Origin: Lachnospiraceae bacterium
Lineage (GTDB): Bacteria; Bacillota_A; Clostridia; Lachnospirales; Lachnospiraceae
Assembly: GCA_017958245.1 (NCBI GenBank)
Contig: JAGDDC010000361.1
Coordinates: 1-7,152 of the forward strand
Direction: 5' to 3'
Length of the DNA: 7,152 nt
Positions 4,643-7,152 of this stretch are shown here, one piece after another. Each line of letters starts with the position of its first letter. Position 1 is the stretch's first letter. Under the pieces are notes generated by a model. The model saw nothing but the letters and a program-made list of their open reading frames with translations, was not told the DNA's origin and ran no database searches. The position numbers and the translations under genes are program-made.

Positions 4643-6247
4643 ATGCTCGACAGGATCAAAGCTTTAGGGAAAAGACTTCTCGAGATATGGAAGAAATACA
4701 CAAAGAGGCAGAAAACCATCATCATCAGTACGGTGGCTACTGTCTTTTTGACGTTAATAATACTTATAATCCTTCTCGGGAGAGTGACGTACGAGAAACT
4801 CTACGAGTTTGAAGACACTGCGACCGCTAAAGCCGCCATAGAAGTGCTCGAGGAGGAAGGTATCGAGTATCAGCTTGACGACGATGACCGCACGATCCTT
4901 GTCAACGTCAAAAAGAAGCAGGAGGCTGTGCTCGCGCTCTCTGACAGCTCTGTCATGTCGGAGGAGGAGTTCACCGTATCACAGCTCCTTGACAACGACT
5001 TAAGCACCACGAGCAACGACAAGATGGTCAAGAACCATCTGTACATGCAGAGCAGCTTAAAGCGCGCGATAGAGACGATCACGGGAGTCAAGACCGCAAG
5101 AGTCGTGTACCTGCCCGTGGACACCACCAACAAGATCCTCGCGGACCAGAAGGAGATAGGATGTTCCGTCATCCTCGAGGTCACGGAGGAGTTTGATTCG
5201 AAGAAATCTCCCGTCACCATCGCGACCACGGTCGCTTACGCGATCGGTAACAACACTACCGACAAGATAAAGGTCATAGACCAATTCGGAAACCTGCTGT
5301 TCGGAGGCGAGGAGCCCGACAAGGACGAGCAGCAGCTTGACGCGAACTTGGCTTACAAGAAGCTCGTCGAGAAATGGTACTCCGACAAGCTCTTCCAGCT
5401 CGCAGTCCTCAACGATTACAGCTACGCAGAGATCGTTCCCGCGCTCAACGTAAACTGTGACAAGGAGTCGGTACTCTACACAGAGTATCTCGCGGGAGAG
5501 GGCCTCGAGCAGGGACTCTACGATACCTACAAGAAGATATCCTCAGAGTCGCAGGGAGGCAGCGGTGACATACCCGGCACCGATTCGAACGACGAGACGG
5601 ATTACTATATCCAGACCTCCGCGACAGGAAACAGTTCATATGACGAGCTTGTGATCAAGTACAAGCCCAGCGAGCGTGTCACCGAGACCCTCAAGGAATG
5701 GGGCGTCATAGACAACGCCACATCCTCCATGGGCATCACGCTCACAAAGGTGACGGAGTACACTGAGCGCGACCTTGAGATCATGGGACTTCTCGAGGAA
5801 ACCACTTTCGAGGAGTACGTGGCTTTAAACAGCGGAAAGACCAAGATGGACGTGGACGAGGAGCTCTACCAGCTCTTCTCGGATGCGACAGGTATCCCCG
5901 CATCGAGGATCACGATCACCGCTTACAGCCAGCCCAACTACCTCATGGACGAGGGACTGGCGCTCAACTGGTCGCTGTATCTCGAGATCCTCCTCGGACT
6001 CTTGATACTCGCGCTGCTCGCTTACGTTATCTTCAGAGGATCGAAGCCTCAGACCATCGTTGAGGCCGAGCCCGAGCTCTCAGTCGAGAGACTGCTCGCC
6101 ACCACGAAGGAGAACCAGAGTCTCGAGGATATCGAGTTTGGCGAGAAATCCGAGACCAGAAAGCTCATAGAGAAGTACATCGACGAGAATGCCGAGGCGG
6201 TTGCCGCGCTTCTTCGCAACTGGCTCAACGATGACGGATGGGAATAG
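4643..6247 (+). CDS. fliF: flagellar MS-ring protein FliF
   Basis: FliF forms the membrane MS ring, the base on which the export gate, rod and C-ring assemble. The 534 residues are within the family range. A basic N-terminus (KKYTKRQK) precedes the first membrane helix at about 25-46. The external part follows, with ring-building motifs roughly at 48-110 and 115-215 (SDSSVMSEEEFTVSQLLDN and VKTARVVYLPV are recognisable) and a third in about 230-430. That third region is interrupted by an acidic, Gly/Ser-rich stretch at about 300-330. The second membrane helix is at about 445-465 (YLEILLGLLILALLAYVIF). The cytoplasmic tail ends in the FliG-binding helix, with AEAVAALLRNWLNDDGW at 517-533. GAGGG at 4629-4633 lies nine bases before the ATG. 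The stop codon overlaps the fliG ribosome binding site. Confidence 0.97.
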   Translation: MLDRIKALGKRLLEIWKKYTKRQKTIIISTVATVFLTLIILIILLGRVTYEKLYEFEDTATAKAAIEVLEEEGIEYQLDDDDRTILVNVKKKQEAVLALSDSSVMSEEEFTVSQLLDNDLSTTSNDKMVKNHLYMQSSLKRAIETITGVKTARVVYLPVDTTNKILADQKEIGCSVILEVTEEFDSKKSPVTIATTVAYAIGNNTTDKIKVIDQFGNLLFGGEEPDKDEQQLDANLAYKKLVEKWYSDKLFQLAVLNDYSYAEIVPALNVNCDKESVLYTEYLAGEGLEQGLYDTYKKISSESQGGSGDIPGTDSNDETDYYIQTSATGNSSYDELVIKYKPSERVTETLKEWGVIDNATSSMGITLTKVTEYTERDLEIMGLLEETTFEEYVALNSGKTKMDVDEELYQLFSDATGIPASRITITAYSQPNYLMDEGLALNWSLYLEILLGLLILALLAYVIFRGSKPQTIVEAEPELSVERLLATTKENQSLEDIEFGEKSETRKLIEKYIDENAEAVAALLRNWLNDDGWE

Positions 6248-6250
6248 GAG
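6246..6250 (+). promoter_or_regulatory. fliG ribosome binding site overlapping the fliF stop
   Basis: AGGAG at 6246-6250 shares two bases with the fliF TAG (6245-6247) and lies six bases before the fliG ATG. Ribosomes ending fliF therefore sit on the fliG initiation site, which fits translational coupling of two proteins that bind each other directly. Confidence 0.7.
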
Positions 6251-6256
6251 ATAGTT

Positions 6257-7152
6257 ATGGCCAACAAAGAGGAAACTCAGGATCTGTCAGGTCTGCAAAA
6301 GGCGGCGATCCTCTTGATAGCGCTGGGACCCGAGCGATCCTCGATGATCTTTAAGCACTTAAAGGACGAGGAGATCGAGGCTCTGACGCTTGAGATCGCA
6401 AACACGAGAAGCGTGTCGCAGGCGACGAAAGACGCTATCATGGACGAGTTCTACGAACTCTGTCTCGCACAGCAGTACATCGCCGAGGGCGGTATCAACT
6501 ACGCCAAGGAACTCCTCGAGAAGGCGCTCGGAAACGACAAGGCTATGGACGTCATCGGAAGGCTCACGGCATCGCTTCAGGTCAGACCGTTCGAGTTCGT
6601 ACGAAAGACAGACCCGAGCCAGCTGCTCAACTTCATACAGGAGGAGCATCCTCAGACCATCGCTTTGATCCTCAGTTACCTGCCCGCTCAGCAGGCAGCG
6701 CAGATCATAGGCGCGCTGCCTCCCGACAAGCAGTCGGATGTAGCAAAGCGTATCGCTCTCATGGACAGAACGTCGCCTGACGTTATTCACGAGGTGGAAC
6801 AGGTGCTCGAAAAGAAACTGGTATCTCTTGTCAATCAGGATTACACCATCGCCGGCGGCGTCGACGCTGTCGTCGAGATACTCAATACAGTCGACCGTGC
6901 GACGGAAAAGCACATCCTCGAGACTCTCGAGATCGAAGAGCCCGAGCTCGCGGACGAGATCAGAAAGAAGATGTTCGTGTTCGAGGACATCCTCACTCTC
7001 GACGACAGATCGATCCAGCGTGTGCTCAGGGAGGTCGACAACAACGAACTTGCGGTTGCTCTCAAGAGCGCCGGCGAGAACGTTCAGGAGGCTATCTTCA
7101 ATAACCTTTCAAAACGTCTTGCAGTCATGATCAGGGAAGATATGGAATTCAT
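6257..7152 (+). CDS. fliG: flagellar motor switch protein FliG (3' end beyond window)
   Basis: FliG sits on the cytoplasmic face of the MS ring, binds the FliF tail, and transmits torque from the MotA stator. The 298 residues seen run open to the window edge. A complete FliG has about 335-345 residues, so roughly 40 are missing. The N-terminal FliF-binding domain starts at LSGLQKAAILLIALG (10-24). The middle domain carries the EHPQTIALIL signature (130-139), which contacts FliM. A Gly-Gly linker at 200-201 (IAGGVDAVVEILN) leads to the C-terminal torque domain with MFVFEDI (239-245) and DDRSIQRVLREV (249-260). Asp249, Asp250 and the nearby arginines correspond to the charged motor residues of other FliGs. 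The window ends inside a codon, and no frameshift is visible. Confidence 0.97.
   Translation, partial: MANKEETQDLSGLQKAAILLIALGPERSSMIFKHLKDEEIEALTLEIANTRSVSQATKDAIMDEFYELCLAQQYIAEGGINYAKELLEKALGNDKAMDVIGRLTASLQVRPFEFVRKTDPSQLLNFIQEEHPQTIALILSYLPAQQAAQIIGALPPDKQSDVAKRIALMDRTSPDVIHEVEQVLEKKLVSLVNQDYTIAGGVDAVVEILNTVDRATEKHILETLEIEEPELADEIRKKMFVFEDILTLDDRSIQRVLREVDNNELAVALKSAGENVQEAIFNNLSKRLAVMIREDMEF

Noticed and set aside
4618..4812. 64-residue + strand open frame overlapping the fliF start
   Set aside because: It overlaps fliF in another frame, starts with TTG without a ribosome binding site, and has no recognisable features.
6359..6913. 184-residue open frame on the minus strand opposite fliG
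   Set aside because: The + strand encodes a conserved FliG over the whole interval, and the antisense product resembles nothing known. Codon bias explains the lack of stops.

Overview
This window looks like ordinary chromosomal core DNA from a motile, low-G+C Gram-positive bacterium of class Clostridia, most likely Lachnospiraceae. That assignment rests on three things: a CodY regulator, the gene order topA-codY-flgB-flgC-fliE-fliF-fliG, and strong GGAGG-type ribosome binding sites. The coding DNA is moderately G+C rich, with heavy use of AGA/AGG, AAG, GAG, CTC and ATA/ATC. The gaps before codY and flgB are very A+T rich. All genes are on the + strand. Species cannot be named from the sequence.

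Layout: positions 1-45 may hold the tail of an upstream reading frame. topA (159-2156) encodes DNA topoisomerase I with two C-terminal zinc ribbons. A 134-bp A+T-rich gap carries a likely sigma-A promoter and CodY-box-like sequences, followed by codY (2291-3058). The 215-bp gap between codY and flgB is the most interesting part. It contains, in order, a near-consensus sigma-D/sigma-28 (flagellar) promoter, a strong intrinsic terminator, three copies of a T-rich 10-mer, a CodY-box-like site and a sigma-A promoter with a perfect TATAAT. The flagellar basal-body operon follows: flgB (3274-3681), flgC (3718-4170), fliE (4227-4556), fliF (4643-6247) and fliG (6257 to the window edge, lacking roughly its last 40 codons). 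Hairpins lie in the flgC-fliE and fliE-fliF gaps.

How the genes fit together: FlgB, FlgC and FliE build the proximal rod and its junction to the MS ring. FliF is the MS ring, and FliG is the rotor/switch protein that docks on the FliF C-terminus. CodY, encoded next door, is a nutrient-responsive repressor known to control motility in Bacillus. Candidate CodY-like sites upstream of both codY and flgB would tie the two together. The order is a compact version of the Bacillus subtilis region dprA-topA-trmFO-codV-clpQ-clpY-codY-flgB, with the four genes between topA and codY absent.

I found no mobile element, CRISPR array, RNA gene of a known family or defence system, and no evidence of a wholly new system. 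The observations most worth checking are regulatory (the sigma-D promoter facing a terminator, and shared operator-like motifs), together with an apparently altered effector-binding region in CodY.
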